From positions 434,001 through 498,000 of the forward strand of contig NZ_JACHJY010000007.1 of the NCBI RefSeq assembly GCF_014203895.1: a DNA stretch of 64,000 nt. The letters run 5' to 3'. Positions 1 through 9,700 of this stretch are shown piece by piece. This DNA comes from Streptomyces nymphaeiformis. Lineage in GTDB: Bacteria > Actinomycetota > Actinomycetes > Streptomycetales > Streptomycetaceae. A program made the translations under genes and the position numbers. Each line of letters begins with the position of its first letter. The first letter of the stretch is position 1. The notes below the pieces were generated by a model, which was given only the letters and a program-made list of their open reading frames with translations, was not told where the DNA came from and did no database searches.

Positions 1-962
1 AGCCCGGGGTCGGTCTTCTCCTTCGGCAGGGACACCAGGGACTGGGGCATTCCCGTCACCAGGTGCTCCGGACGTACGCGGAAGACGTCCAGACGAGCCA
101 GCGCCCGGTTGTTGCCGGTCACGGCGGCCAGCCGCCACGGCTTCGACACCGTGCCGTCGGAGTTGGTGATCTGCCACTGCTGAAGGACGTTCATGCCCTT
201 GGAGAGCTGGCCCGCGTCCACCAGGGACTCCACCAGGTCGTACCCGCGGGTCCTGCCGGCACGCTCCAGGCTCGCGGCGGCGTAGCGCTGCAGGTGGACG
301 GCCACCGCGTACGGCTGCTCCGCCAGGACGAGCGCCGCCTTCGGCTCCCCCTCCTCCTCCGCGGAGCGGACCACCGGGCGCGGCCTTCGGTTGCCCAGGG
401 CGGCGAGGAGGACCTGACGCCTGTCCTCAAGCTCGTTCACGAGGCGAAGGGCCTCCTGGTGCTTCTGCGTGGCCGCCGCCAGCGCCTGCGCGGTGTACGA
501 CTCGTCTCCCGGCGCGCGACGGCAAGCCTCCACCTCCTTCTCGGCGGACTTCGCGGCCTTCTGGGCCTCTTCCAGCGCCACCTCGGCGGCGACGAGGTCC
601 TCGACGCGCTGGTTGGCCTCCGGGACGGGCGGCGACCAGGCGGGGACGGTGCGGTCGTTGAGGTGCCACGGGGCAACCGCGGCGCCGTGGACGTCGCACA
701 TCAGCAACAGCACCTGGTCGGCGCCGGCCTGCACGAGCCGGTGGGCTGTCGGCTTGAGAACCTTCCTGCCGCGCTGGGTGGAGATCAGGTTCTTGATCTC
801 GGTGTCCGGGAGAGCGGTGGCGAGACCCTCGGTGATCGCCTGCCGGGGAGGCGGTACTACCTCCAGGTCCGCGCAGGTGTTCTCGACGGCGTCCGCAAGG
901 CGCTCACCCCAGATGGGGGTGCCGATGTAGGGGTAGATGCCGTCAGGCCGTTTCGTGGCCAT
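1..962 (-). CDS. Unrecognised protein with central coiled coil, 3' end beyond window
   Basis: Open to the left edge on the minus strand (320 codons visible). ATG at 962 is preceded by GGAAGGA at a good spacing. The visible protein starts MATKRPDGIYPYIGTPIW. Around residues 110-160 it has a stretch rich in Glu, Ala, Lys and Arg that looks like a coiled coil, flanked by folded-looking regions. Near the visible C-terminal part there is a segment WRLAAVTGNNRALARLDVF, faintly like the loop of ParB-type NTP/nuclease folds, but this is too weak to name a family. It is divergent from the DUF3800 gene. I do not recognise the family; codon use is normal for the window, so I am confident that it is coding. 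Confidence 0.6.
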   Translation of the reverse strand, partial: MATKRPDGIYPYIGTPIWGERLADAVENTCADLEVVPPPRQAITEGLATALPDTEIKNLISTQRGRKVLKPTAHRLVQAGADQVLLLMCDVHGAAVAPWHLNDRTVPAWSPPVPEANQRVEDLVAAEVALEEAQKAAKSAEKEVEACRRAPGDESYTAQALAAATQKHQEALRLVNELEDRRQVLLAALGNRRPRPVVRSAEEEGEPKAALVLAEQPYAVAVHLQRYAAASLERAGRTRGYDLVESLVDAGQLSKGMNVLQQWQITNSDGTVSKPWRLAAVTGNNRALARLDVFRVRPEHLVTGMPQSLVSLPKEKTDPG

Positions 963-1481
963 GGTGTCGTCCTTCCACCCGGCCGTGCCGGGCGAGCACA
1001 AAGCCCCCGCGTCTCGGGAGCGTGACACGCGCCCGAGCGCCGAAGCCTCGTGCCGGCAAGGTGTGAACCGGCACCCGTGAACTGAGGTGCGCGGAACTCC
1101 CTGCCCCGTACGGTCCACCTGCCAACGCCCGAAGAACGATCAACCCGACAGCGCCATGGGGGCGCTTGGGAATCTCGCAGCTTGCTCCTGCTCCGCCGGA
1201 AGCGGCATGAGGCGGACACCGGTGATGGGCCACCGACGTGCACCACGAAATCTGGCACCGGCATCGGCGGCCCGGCGAACCGAAACGGCAGGGTTCACCA
1301 GATCGGGTGGGCCTACCCGCATGAAGCCCCAGCGCAGACCGAGTTGAGGTATTGGCTGGGTATCGAGGGGCAGGACCGTCAGGGGCGCACGTCTCCTGCC
1401 GGGCTGCCGTCTCCCCGCCGACCACGCAGTACGTGTGCGGGGCCACTCCGGTGTCCGGAGTGGCGCAGGGACAATGACGTC
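963..1481. other. Divergent intergenic region, no convincing gene
   Basis: This 519-bp stretch separates the leftward gene ending its 5' side at 962 from the rightward DUF3800 gene at 1482. Open frames through it show no protein-like composition. It must hold both promoters. It contains one 7-bp perfect inverted repeat, GTGCCGG (1050-1056) and CCGGCAC (1068-1074), with an 11-nt loop, which could be an operator or part of a leader. Confidence 0.4.
1050..1074. repeat. Inverted repeat in divergent intergenic region
   Basis: GTGCCGG at 1050-1056 pairs with CCGGCAC at 1068-1074 (7 of 7). It sits about 90 bp upstream of the ATG at 962, where an operator for the leftward gene would be expected. A chance hairpin is quite possible in DNA this GC-rich. 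Confidence 0.25.
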
Positions 1482-2594
1482 GTGACCTTGACCGGAGAGA
1501 AGTACACCCAGCTCAACCAGAACGAGCCGACCTCGGACAGCGCCGGCGGAGGGCGCTGGATCGCCTGCGACGAGTCCGGGTGGGATGGTGAGCAGCTCGT
1601 CGGTCGGCAGCGCCGCTTCCTTGTCTTCGCGTCCGTCGCCATCGACGACGCCGAGGCGGCCCCAGTGATCAGCGCCCTCCGGGAGCAGGCGCGGATCCAG
1701 CAGGCCCGGGAGCTGAAGTTCCACCTGTTCAAGGGCCGTGAGGAGCGGTGGTCCCTGCTGAAGAATCTGTGGGGTCCGGCCGGTGCACTGCACGACCGCT
1801 GCTCGGTGTACGTGGTCGACAAGGAGTACGCCGTGGCAGCGAAGGCGATCGATCTGCTGCTGGAGGAGAAGGCGCACGCCGAAGGGCGGAACCTGTACGC
1901 CGGAGGCAAGGCACGCGCCATGGCTCGGACACTGGCGCTCCAGGGACCGCGTGCCCTTCCGGACGCGCTGTTCGATGCGCTGATGTCCGCGTTCGTGGCC
2001 CTGGCTTCCCAGCGCGCCCTGGGACGGGAGGAAGCCGCACTGGAGGCGTTCTTCGCAGCGGTCGACCAGGCATGGGGCGCCTCGCGGCGGCGGCCGGTAA
2101 CTGAGGTGCTGGCCCAGGTGCGCTCCACCCGGCCGTACGCGGCGGCCCTCCACCAAGAGGACTCCCCGTTCCCGTCGCTGGAAATGCTTATCCCAGCGGT
2201 GACTCAGACAGCCCGCCGATGGGGAAACCACCTCGGGCTCGTCAGTGTCCTCACCGATGAACAGCGCGTATTTACCGACGACGCCCTGCGCACCGTGCTG
2301 CAGTACGCCACCAGTCCAATAGGCATGACCCTCCTGACCCGCGAGAGGGGTGCTCCTGTGAAGACCGTGCTCCGCGGCTCTTCCGCCGACCACCCGTCCC
2401 TACAGCTGGCCGACCTGCTGGCGGGGGCCGCAGCGGCCGTGACCGAACGCCACGTAGGCAACCCCTCCCCCGCCGCCGAGGGGCTGTGGCCGGTCATCGT
2501 GCCCTTGGTCGAACAGAGTTCGTTGATGCCCTACGACAACCCGGGCCTCCAACTCGCCAGGCTCGAAGCCCGTCGCATGCGGCGGGCCAGGTAG
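1482..2594 (+). CDS. DUF3800 domain protein
   Basis: About 370 aa. I place the start at GTG 1482, which follows a CAGGGA-like ribosome site; the frame is open further upstream but the translation there is not protein-like. Near the N-terminus is the DUF3800 hallmark CDESG (Asp30, Glu31, Ser32); in the middle lies a KFHLFKG segment, and near the C-terminus LQLADLLAG (Gln308, Asp311). These are the spaced acidic residues of this RNase H-like fold family. DUF3800 proteins are common on phages, integrated elements and defence islands; their biochemical role is not established. It is followed by a strong hairpin at 2864-2902 and converges with a nuclease gene. Confidence 0.75.
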   Translation: MTLTGEKYTQLNQNEPTSDSAGGGRWIACDESGWDGEQLVGRQRRFLVFASVAIDDAEAAPVISALREQARIQQARELKFHLFKGREERWSLLKNLWGPAGALHDRCSVYVVDKEYAVAAKAIDLLLEEKAHAEGRNLYAGGKARAMARTLALQGPRALPDALFDALMSAFVALASQRALGREEAALEAFFAAVDQAWGASRRRPVTEVLAQVRSTRPYAAALHQEDSPFPSLEMLIPAVTQTARRWGNHLGLVSVLTDEQRVFTDDALRTVLQYATSPIGMTLLTRERGAPVKTVLRGSSADHPSLQLADLLAGAAAAVTERHVGNPSPAAEGLWPVIVPLVEQSSLMPYDNPGLQLARLEARRMRRAR

Positions 2595-2599
2595 CACCA

Positions 2600-2850
2600 G
2601 CAGGGCAACTCCGGGCGAGAAGGTTGCCGCCTTCGGCGTGCTCGTGGAAGGAGACGGTGTCGGCGCCGGACGGGGGTCCGAGGACCTTGCGGCCCAGGGG
2701 GTTGCGGTAGAAGAGGGACGAGCCCTGCGGCCGTCGGAGGCTCCTGCCCAGCCGGTGTTCTCGGCGTGCGCCTGTTCCCAGTAGAAGTCCACGGCCGCAG
2801 GGCCGGTGCGAGTGAGCCAGTAGAGGCCGGCGGTGGTCAGCAGGTTCTAA
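2600..2850 (-). pseudogene. Epoxide-hydrolase C-terminal remnant
   Basis: On the minus strand one frame reads NLLTTAGLYWLTRTG and a neighbouring frame reads SFHEHAEGGNLLA. Both resemble consecutive parts of the C-terminal half of alpha/beta-hydrolase epoxide hydrolases (the family reads roughly YWLTGT, then SEFDRGGHFAA around the catalytic His). Here the glycine-rich motif has NLL where a His is expected, and at least one frameshift separates the two pieces. There is no start codon context. This is a small decayed fragment rather than a gene. Confidence 0.45.
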
Positions 2851-2863
2851 GCGGCGCAACATA

Positions 2864-2902
2864 GCGCGGGATCGCCGGTTACCCAAACCGGCGATCCCGC
2901 GC
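2864..2902. terminator. 17-bp perfect hairpin between convergent genes
   Basis: GCGCGGGATCGCCGGTT (2864-2880) and its exact complement AACCGGCGATCCCGCGC (2886-2902) flank a 5-nt loop. It lies downstream of the DUF3800 gene (ends 2594) and of the minus-strand nuclease gene (ends 3007), so it can serve as a bidirectional terminator. There is no U-tract, which is normal for GC-rich actinobacterial terminators. Confidence 0.75.
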
Positions 2903-3006
2903 ACCATTGATAGTCCACCGCCACGCCCTGCCCGCCCATCGAAAGGCATCTCCCGACGATCACAGAGCAACCGCGAATCGCACACGTCCCGGAGGCCGGC
3001 TTGCGA

Positions 3007-3891
3007 TCACGCAGCCGCGTAGCTCGCGTGGAACAGATCCTGTGCCCGCTCCACGTCCTTCGGCGTACGCAGTTGCACCTCCAGGTCACCCGTCCCGTGG
3101 TGACCGAGACCGGAGACATCCCGCGTGAAGCCCGGCACAAGGTCGATCTCCTTCGGGTCGACCTTCAGGTAGACCAGGAGCTTGCTCCGCTGCGGCGGAC
3201 ACACGCAGGCGAAGTTTCGCAGCCGCTGGTACGCCCGATACGTCTTGCGCTCGACGCGGTTCACCCCGTCCCCGAGCCCGAGCAGTGCCTCGTCGACCGC
3301 GCTCACCAGCTCCATCATCGACGTACCCTGGACGTTGACCGCTTGGGCAACCGCCTGCCGACGCGCTCGGCGGGCCACCGGCACGCCGCCGCTGACTGAC
3401 GCCACGGTCTCAAGCCCGACCAGTTCGCTGCCGAAGATTCGGTAGCGGACCAGGTCGATCGAACGCCGGTGCTCGCGCACGGCGTGCACGTCGTAGCGGG
3501 TGAAGTCGCCAGCGATGCAGATCAGGCGCGGGCCGCTCCAGAGCACCTGGGACGCGGCCGTAGCCCCGAGCCGGTCGCGGACCAGGTGCTCGAACTCGGC
3601 TCGGTGGTCCACCAGCCAGCTGAGATAGAACAGGCCCTGGTTGATGACGCCGGCGTCGACCCCTCGCTTGTACTCGACGATGACCGGCGATCCGTTCTCG
3701 TCCAGTCCCAGCGAGTCGATCCGGCCACCGTGCACCGGCCCGGTGGTGTACTCGCTCGCCAGGAACCGGACCCCCAGCAGCGTCTCCATGTGAGCCTCGA
3801 CGAGACCCTGCACATCTGCCTCGACCTCAGCCAGGCGCGACATGACCTCGGTCACTTCGTCTTTCGTGTTGAACAGCCTCAGCCCCGACAC
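3007..3891 (-). CDS. PD-(D/E)XK nuclease, NucS-like with DUF5655-type C-terminus
   Basis: 294 aa, GTG start at 3891 after AGAGAGGACG. The N-terminal half carries the nuclease core: RIDSLG (Asp59), GSPVIVEYKRG (Glu73, Lys75) and a nearby Gln85 in NQGLFYLSWL. This is the D...ExK layout of DUF91/NucS-type nucleases. The C-terminal 100 residues (ERKTYRAYQRLRNFACVCPP, then a DPKE and a GHHGTGDLE segment) match the DUF5655 predicted transport/DNA-associated domain. It is a likely DNA-cleaving accessory protein, monocistronic, converging on the hairpin at 2864-2902. The role in defence is inferred from the neighbourhood. Confidence 0.75.
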   Translation of the reverse strand: MSGLRLFNTKDEVTEVMSRLAEVEADVQGLVEAHMETLLGVRFLASEYTTGPVHGGRIDSLGLDENGSPVIVEYKRGVDAGVINQGLFYLSWLVDHRAEFEHLVRDRLGATAASQVLWSGPRLICIAGDFTRYDVHAVREHRRSIDLVRYRIFGSELVGLETVASVSGGVPVARRARRQAVAQAVNVQGTSMMELVSAVDEALLGLGDGVNRVERKTYRAYQRLRNFACVCPPQRSKLLVYLKVDPKEIDLVPGFTRDVSGLGHHGTGDLEVQLRTPKDVERAQDLFHASYAAA

Positions 3892-4098
3892 CGTCCTCTC
3901 TCCGATTACGGGGATGCAACGCCGGACGGTGATCGAATTGTTTCCGTATGGGCCTTCGGAGCCGTGAAGATTCCGTGAGACCCTACGTACGGCCCGGCGG
4001 GGCGCTCGCGTCCCACGGCTCCCCAGGGGTCTGCTGCCTCCACATACGCCCCACAGGCCGCCGGGACGAGCGCCTGAGCCCTGGGTTTTCGCAGGTCA

Positions 4099-4165
4099 GC
4101 TCCCGTAGCTCAGTGGATAGAGCAGGCGCCTTCTAAGTACTTGGCGCACCTCGCACAACTCCGAG
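4099..4165 (+). pseudogene. Truncated tRNA-Arg (TCT anticodon) remnant
   Basis: The 5' half is clear: acceptor strand GCTCCCG (4099-4105), TA, D-arm with AGCTCAGTGGATAGAGCA, and an anticodon loop CTTCTAA (4130-4136) with anticodon TCT at 4132-4134. The 3' side of the anticodon stem is degenerate (GTACT against GGCGC) and no T-arm (no GGTTCGAAT-like sequence) follows; instead comes CCTCGCACAACTC. The extent on the 3' side is approximate. A tRNA broken in its 3' half next to an accessory island suggests an old integration or excision scar. Confidence 0.7.
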
Positions 4166-4305
4166 AGCCAGTTACCGCACCCACCCCACAGCAAGCCGTT
4201 GCCGAGTGAATCCGACACGGAAAGGAAGGATGCCGGACCTCCGGCCGAAATAGATCGCTTTCACGTTCGATTTCGAGGCATTGTCAGTGCCGTGTCCTAG
4301 CGTGA

Positions 4306-4323
4306 ATTCCCTGTCGAGGGAAT
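4306..4323. promoter_or_regulatory. Perfect inverted repeat just upstream of jetA start
   Basis: ATTCCCT (4306-4312) and AGGGAAT (4317-4323) are perfectly complementary around GTCG. The repeat ends 19 nt before the preferred GTG start at 4343 and overlaps the alternative ATG at 4322. It could be an operator for the defence operon or a 5'-UTR hairpin affecting translation. Confidence 0.4.
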
Positions 4324-4342
4324 GGTGTTGGGAGGGCTCTCA

Positions 4343-5896
4343 GTGTTCTTTGGCGAGTCATCTGCGGCGTACGAGAGCATCACGTCGCGGATGAAGGCGC
4401 TGGCCGTGGTGCGGCCGCTATTGGCGCTCGACGACAGTCCGGCGAAGCGGGAGCGAGGCTGGGAGGGGTACCGGCTGGCCGAACTCGCCCTGGCGGCGAT
4501 TGACTTCGTGACGCTGCGGATAGGGGCGCGGACGGCAGTTCGACAGGAAGCCGTCGTGGAACGGGTAGCTGAGTCTGCGGCGCTCCAGGTTCCCGGGCGG
4601 GCGGGTACCGAGTATCGGGAAGTCGCGCGCTGGCTGGTGGAACGCCTGATCAACACCGAGAGACACGACCGGTGCTTTCGGCACAAGATCGGCAGCGTGA
4701 CGGGCGACGGCTTCGTCGTCAGGGAGTTTCCGTTCCAGATCCTCAAAGACGTGCCGGACGAAGCCGGGCAGGCTGCGCTGACCGTTACTGATGCGGCCAT
4801 CACGGTGCTCGTCCATGCGGTCGATGTGGACATCGCGTCCGAGCAGATCGCGGCGGAGGCCAAGTTAGCCGCGTTGCTAAAGCGCGCGCGGATCGGTGAG
4901 GCATGGCAGGCCGCCCGCGCCGCCCATGTCCAGAGCATCCGGTACGCGAAGGAGCTGCTGGACCGCATGGAGGAGATGAAACGCAACGTTCGGGCCGTCG
5001 ACTGGGAAGCGGATCTTGAGGGCCCGCTGGAGGAGGCGCAAGAGCACGTTGAGGAGAGGTCTCGGGCGGAGACTCAGCTGAAGGCACAGGTGGCGCAACT
5101 GCTCGAGGTCACGGAAGAGGAACACAAGCGGCAACAGCTAGAAGCACTGGATGCGCTGATCGAGGATTGTCTACAGCGGCACTTGATGCTCATCGACATG
5201 CTGCTCAGGGTGGTTCCTGAGTTCCGGCGCCAGCAGGACCGGCAGATCTTCGTACCACCCGTGGTCCATACACGGGTGCATCTGCGCAGCCAGCTCCTGG
5301 AGCCGACGCTCGAGCTCAGCATCGAGGACAGCGAGCGGCCCCTGGAGACGTTCGTGCGCGGGGTGCTGGGTCCCGTCCGCCCGAGGGTTATGTACCTGCC
5401 GGACTACTTCGAGGCCCTCACGCGGATGCCGGAACCGGCCGAGGTTGAGCTGGTCGCAGTGGGTGCATCGGACGACTGGGAAAACACGTCCGATCCACCG
5501 AGGTTCGACGACGCGCAGCATGCATGGGTGGACAGGCTGCTTTCGGGTGTCCCCGGGGAGGGCGTGCGGCTGTCTCGGCTGCTCGAGCGTGCCCGTCAGT
5601 GGGGCGACGGCAGAGGGCCAGGTGACGACACTGACCATCTGCTGGCTATGGAGACCGCGCATCGTTTTCGGCATATCCCCGTCGCCGAGCTGGCGCGCGG
5701 TAGGGAAGCCGTCGTTGTCGTGGATGACGGGACTGAGTTGGACGACCCGGTTTTCGGTGGAAGCGACTTCCTGCTGTTGCCGGCCGTGGGTAAACCGGTC
5801 TCCGACAGCGTTGATGCGGCCCCGAACACGCAACCGCCCCATTCACCAGAGTTTGTTCCCCGCACCACGAGCGACGATCTGGAGCCGAGTGCATGA
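4343..5896 (+). CDS. jetA: Wadjet JetA-like (MukF/MksF-type kleisin)
   Basis: 517 aa if started at GTG 4343, which has GGGAGGG at the right distance; an in-frame ATG at 4322 lies inside an inverted repeat and lacks such a site. It is the first gene of a four-gene operon with the order and size pattern of Wadjet/MksBEFG: kleisin, MukE-like, SMC-like, Toprim nuclease. The N-terminus (FFGESSAAYESITSRMKAL) and a mostly helical body with a charged coiled-coil stretch (about residues 195-290) fit a MukF/JetA winged-helix kleisin that bridges the SMC heads. It overlaps jetB by ATGA. Sequence similarity alone would not prove the family; context does most of the work. Confidence 0.7.
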   Translation: MFFGESSAAYESITSRMKALAVVRPLLALDDSPAKRERGWEGYRLAELALAAIDFVTLRIGARTAVRQEAVVERVAESAALQVPGRAGTEYREVARWLVERLINTERHDRCFRHKIGSVTGDGFVVREFPFQILKDVPDEAGQAALTVTDAAITVLVHAVDVDIASEQIAAEAKLAALLKRARIGEAWQAARAAHVQSIRYAKELLDRMEEMKRNVRAVDWEADLEGPLEEAQEHVEERSRAETQLKAQVAQLLEVTEEEHKRQQLEALDALIEDCLQRHLMLIDMLLRVVPEFRRQQDRQIFVPPVVHTRVHLRSQLLEPTLELSIEDSERPLETFVRGVLGPVRPRVMYLPDYFEALTRMPEPAEVELVAVGASDDWENTSDPPRFDDAQHAWVDRLLSGVPGEGVRLSRLLERARQWGDGRGPGDDTDHLLAMETAHRFRHIPVAELARGREAVVVVDDGTELDDPVFGGSDFLLLPAVGKPVSDSVDAAPNTQPPHSPEFVPRTTSDDLEPSA

Positions 5897-6708
5897 CGCA
5901 GTACGACGATGTTGCCGCAGCAGCCCGGATGGTGGCTCTGGCTATGACACGCGGCAAGTCCCCAGCACGTTCTGGAGAGTACGCCCACCTCGTGCGGCGG
6001 TTCGAAACGGAACCGGACTTCGCCCAGCTGGTGCGGAAGGTCGCGCAGGGTTTTGACCTCACGGTCCGGGAGGTGCACCCGCAGGCGGGGCTGGTCCTGG
6101 CAACCACGACCGAGACGGCCTTCGCCGTCTCGATCAGCGACCTCGTGCCGAATGCGGAGAACCGGCCGCTATACCTGCTCGCCCACCTGGCCATCGCGTC
6201 GCGAGCCTTCCCTCGTCCGGAGGACTTGGACGACGACGAGCACGTCGCCCGGGTATCGATGCAGAAGGTCGACGAAGACGTCAGGGCCTATGCGACCGTC
6301 CTTGAGCGCCGTGCTGCAGCCGCCGACGAGGACACTGACCCGCCAGCCGGCAGCCCCGGGCTGGAGGGATTGTGGCGGGCCTACCTGCGTCGAAACCCCA
6401 CCGGTCGTACGGACAAGGACAGGACTCCTCGCTCGGCGACCTACGCGCTGGTGAGGAGGGCGTTCGCGCATCTCGAGCAGCGCGGATTCGTCCGCGCGAC
6501 CAGTGAGGAAGAGGGCGGCACCTACGCCACCAACGTCCTGTACAGGCTGCACATTCGTGACCAGGCAGCCCGGGAAATGCTCCAGGAATTGGCCGCCCTG
6601 GGCATGGCTGCCTTGCCGCATCACGATGCGCCACTCCCATCCGAGGCTCCGAAGCAGCCTGACGCTACCGACCACGGCATGCTCCTGGACTCCGCCCCAG
6701 CCACCTGA
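5893..6708 (+). CDS. jetB: Wadjet JetB-like (MukE/MksE-type)
   Basis: 271 aa, start ATG 5893 overlapping the jetA stop (ATGA), so translationally coupled. The central region has a winged-helix look: RSATYALVRRAFAHLEQRGF followed by YATNVLYRLHIRDQAAREM. MukE/JetB proteins are small winged-helix partners that bind the kleisin. The C-terminal 35 residues are low-complexity and acidic/proline-rich. It follows jetA and precedes jetC by 28 bp, which carries an AAGGA ribosome site. Identification rests on size, fold type and position. Confidence 0.7.
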   Translation: MTQYDDVAAAARMVALAMTRGKSPARSGEYAHLVRRFETEPDFAQLVRKVAQGFDLTVREVHPQAGLVLATTTETAFAVSISDLVPNAENRPLYLLAHLAIASRAFPRPEDLDDDEHVARVSMQKVDEDVRAYATVLERRAAAADEDTDPPAGSPGLEGLWRAYLRRNPTGRTDKDRTPRSATYALVRRAFAHLEQRGFVRATSEEEGGTYATNVLYRLHIRDQAAREMLQELAALGMAALPHHDAPLPSEAPKQPDATDHGMLLDSAPAT

Positions 6709-6736
6709 CGCCATCGCGATGTAAGGACCCCTCTCC

Positions 6737-9700
6737 ATGTACGAGTTGAACCGCATCCTCCTGCGCAACTTCGGGCCGCTCGATGCCCGCTACGAAGACG
6801 TGAACCTGGACTTCTCTGGCGTGGGCCCCCTGGTTGAGACAGCATCCCTGATGCCGACGCCCGGACACGTCACGCAGCGGCCCTCGCCGGCCAGTCTGGT
6901 CATGCTCCAGAACGGCGGCGGCAAGGGTGTGCTGCTGACCGGCATCACCTGCACCACAATCCCGCTGCGTCACCATGACCCGGAGGAGCTGCGGAGCTTC
7001 GTCGTTTCTCCGGCTCAGCCCTCCCATATCGTCCTGGAGTGGGCTGATGCCCGGACTGGGAGGCTCTTGGTCACCGCGCAGATCCTCGCGCCCGAGGGCG
7101 ATGGCAAGCTCAAGCGCCGCTTCTACAGCTTCCACCCAGGTGCCGCCCTGTCCGCGGACGATCTCCCTTTCCACCGTGATGGTCACTGGCTGCCGTTCGA
7201 CCACTACTACAACGAGCTGAGCGAACTGCAGGCCACGGTCGAGGCGTTGGAACTTCAGATCGTGGACGGGCAGGAGAAGTGGGAGAAACATCAGGCCGGT
7301 CTGGGTCTCGAACCTGGCCTCTTCGACGTCCAGCGCAAGATGAATGCCACCGAGAGCGGGGCGGCCGAGGCGTTCACCACCTCCAGTGCGGCAGCGTTCG
7401 TCCAGTGGCTCCTGGAGAAGGCCAACGACGACGACAAGTACACCAGCCTCGGCAGTACCTTCGAGACCTATGCCAGCGCCCACGACCAGCGCGAGAAACT
7501 GGTCAAGGAGCGGGAGTTCGCGCTGACCATGGAGGAGATCTGCGCCCGTGTGGCCGAGCGGTACCACGAACACACCAACCAGCAGCGCGAGGCTGGGCAG
7601 GCCAAGGTCAGCCTCACCGCACTTGCCGCAGGGCTGATGCGTCGGCATCAGATCCTCACCGCCGCGGCACAGGCCACCACAGGCACCGTTAATGCTGCGT
7701 ACCAGGCACATGAAGCAGCCAAGAATGAACTGGACTTCACCAATGCACGTATGGCGCATGTGCGTTGGGCCACTTGCGGTATCGAGCTGGACGAATCAGC
7801 TGAGGAACAGAAGCGAGGCACCGCGACAACGCAACGGCTGGAAGACCGCCTTGCGGGCTGGCGCAGTGTCCCGGTCGCTGTGCGTCACGCGGCTGCTCAG
7901 GAGCGCCACAGCCGCATGCAGCGGTCCCTCTCCGAAGCCGAGGAAACAGCCGCCCCCTATGTGCAGGCGTGTGATACCGCCGCGGCAGTGCTGCGGGCTG
8001 GCTATGCGGCGGCTGAAACGCAGGCGCGCGCCGTGGCCGGCAATCTGGAGAGGGAGATCTCCGAGTCTCGCAGCAAGATCCAGCAGTGGCGCGAGCGAAG
8101 CGACTCGCTCCACAGGCATGCCGGTACGGCTGAGGGAGAGCAGCGCCAGTTGCGCCGTCAGGTGCAGGACTTCGAAAAGCAGCTGCGCACCGCACGGGAC
8201 GAAGAACAGGTGCAACCCGGCGAAAGCGCCGCGGACGCCGCCTCCCGGATGGACGGCGAAGCTGATCACCACGGCCAGCTCCGTGTAGAGGCCAAGAAGG
8301 CACAGGATGAGGCCCGCAGCCGCCAGACACAGGCATATCAGCAGCTGCCTGCACTGCAGGAGCGGGCTCTCGATGACCGCCGCGCAGCAGAAGCGGCCGA
8401 AGCTGAGACCGACCGGCTACGCCTCCGCTCCGAGTCCGTGCGCCGCCACCCCGTGACTGCGGAACTGCTTGAGCTCGGCCTCGAAGACCTACAAGACGGC
8501 GATGCCCTGACCTGGCTCGCCGACCACTGCGCAGCCCTGCAGAGCTTGATCGAGCGGAAGATCTCCGCTCTGGACGGTGCGCTCAGGCGGACACAGCTCC
8601 AGCACAGCGCCGATGAAGAACTCCTCGCCGCCCTGGACACCAGCGACGGCCTCCTGCCCGCCACCAAGGAGGTCCGCACCCTGTGTGCCGACCTCTGTGC
8701 CCAGGGCATCGACGCCGTCCCCGGCTGGCAGTGGCTGCGCGACAACGTCCCGCCGGACGATCACCAGCGCCTCATCAACGACCACCCGGACCTGGTCGGC
8801 GGCATCATCGTAGGCGGCGGCCCCGCAGCGCTGGATCAGGCGCAGCGTCATCTGGAGCACAGCCGTCCCCTGCCCGCGGCGGCCGTCGCGGTAGGAACCG
8901 GGGAACGGATGCTGACGCCGGTACCCGACACAGGCGGCCGGATGGTGCCCGAGCCGACCCCGGCCCTGCATGACGAACAGGCTGCGGCACTCGAACGAGC
9001 CGAGGTTGAAGCACGCCTGGCGGCCTCCGCGCAGGCACTGGATGAGCTCGGTGAACGCATCGGTGTAACCCGCGACCTGGGCAACAAGATCACGTACTGG
9101 CTGGACGAGATCGGCCCCGTGAGCGTAGAGGTCCGGCTCGAACAGCTCCAGGAGCTCCGGACGGCAGCGCAGGCATCCCAGGCCAGCCTTGAGGTCGCGC
9201 GTGCCAGCGCCGCACAGCATGACGATGCCGTCACCGCTGCCGAGGAAGTCTACACACAACAGGAAACGGCTCACCGCGAGGCCGCTGAGGCCGCGCAGGC
9301 GATGCGCCGCCTCACAGAAGCCGAGGCAAAAGCCAGCCAGGCGCGCGACCGGATCACTGCGCTCGAGGAAGAAGCTCAGCAGCGTCAGCGCGAACTCGAG
9401 GAGCTGGGCGAGAAAGAGGAGACCGCCCACAGCGACATCGCACGCATGACCCAGGCGGTGGAAGCCGCCGTCCAGCAGGCCCAGAGCCACGCCCAGGCGC
9501 GAAAGAAGGTCACCGCCACGCCCGAGGCCGAGCAGGCTCAGCACACCAAGGGAGCGCCCTGCGAAGCGCTCACCGTCCTCCAGCACCGCTACGAGCAGGC
9601 AGTCGAGGACCTGCGCAGTGTGGACATCGGAGAAGACCAGCGTCAGCGTGCCAAGGAAGCAGATGACGCCCTGCGCGCCTGCCAGGACGAATGGGCGCAG

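Larger units (their letters stand above)
3892..4342. other. Intergenic region before the Wadjet operon
   Basis: Apart from the tRNA remnant, I see no gene here. The 180 bp before jetA are relatively AT-rich for this genome (several GAAA/TTTC stretches around 4218-4290) and must contain the operon promoter. I could not fit a clean -35/-10 pair: TTGTCA near 4281 and TAGCGT near 4298 are too close together. Confidence 0.4.

Noticed and set aside
4322..4342. ATG 4322 as the jetA start
   Set aside because: It lies in the stem of a perfect inverted repeat and lacks a ribosome site, whereas GTG 4343 follows GGGAGGG.
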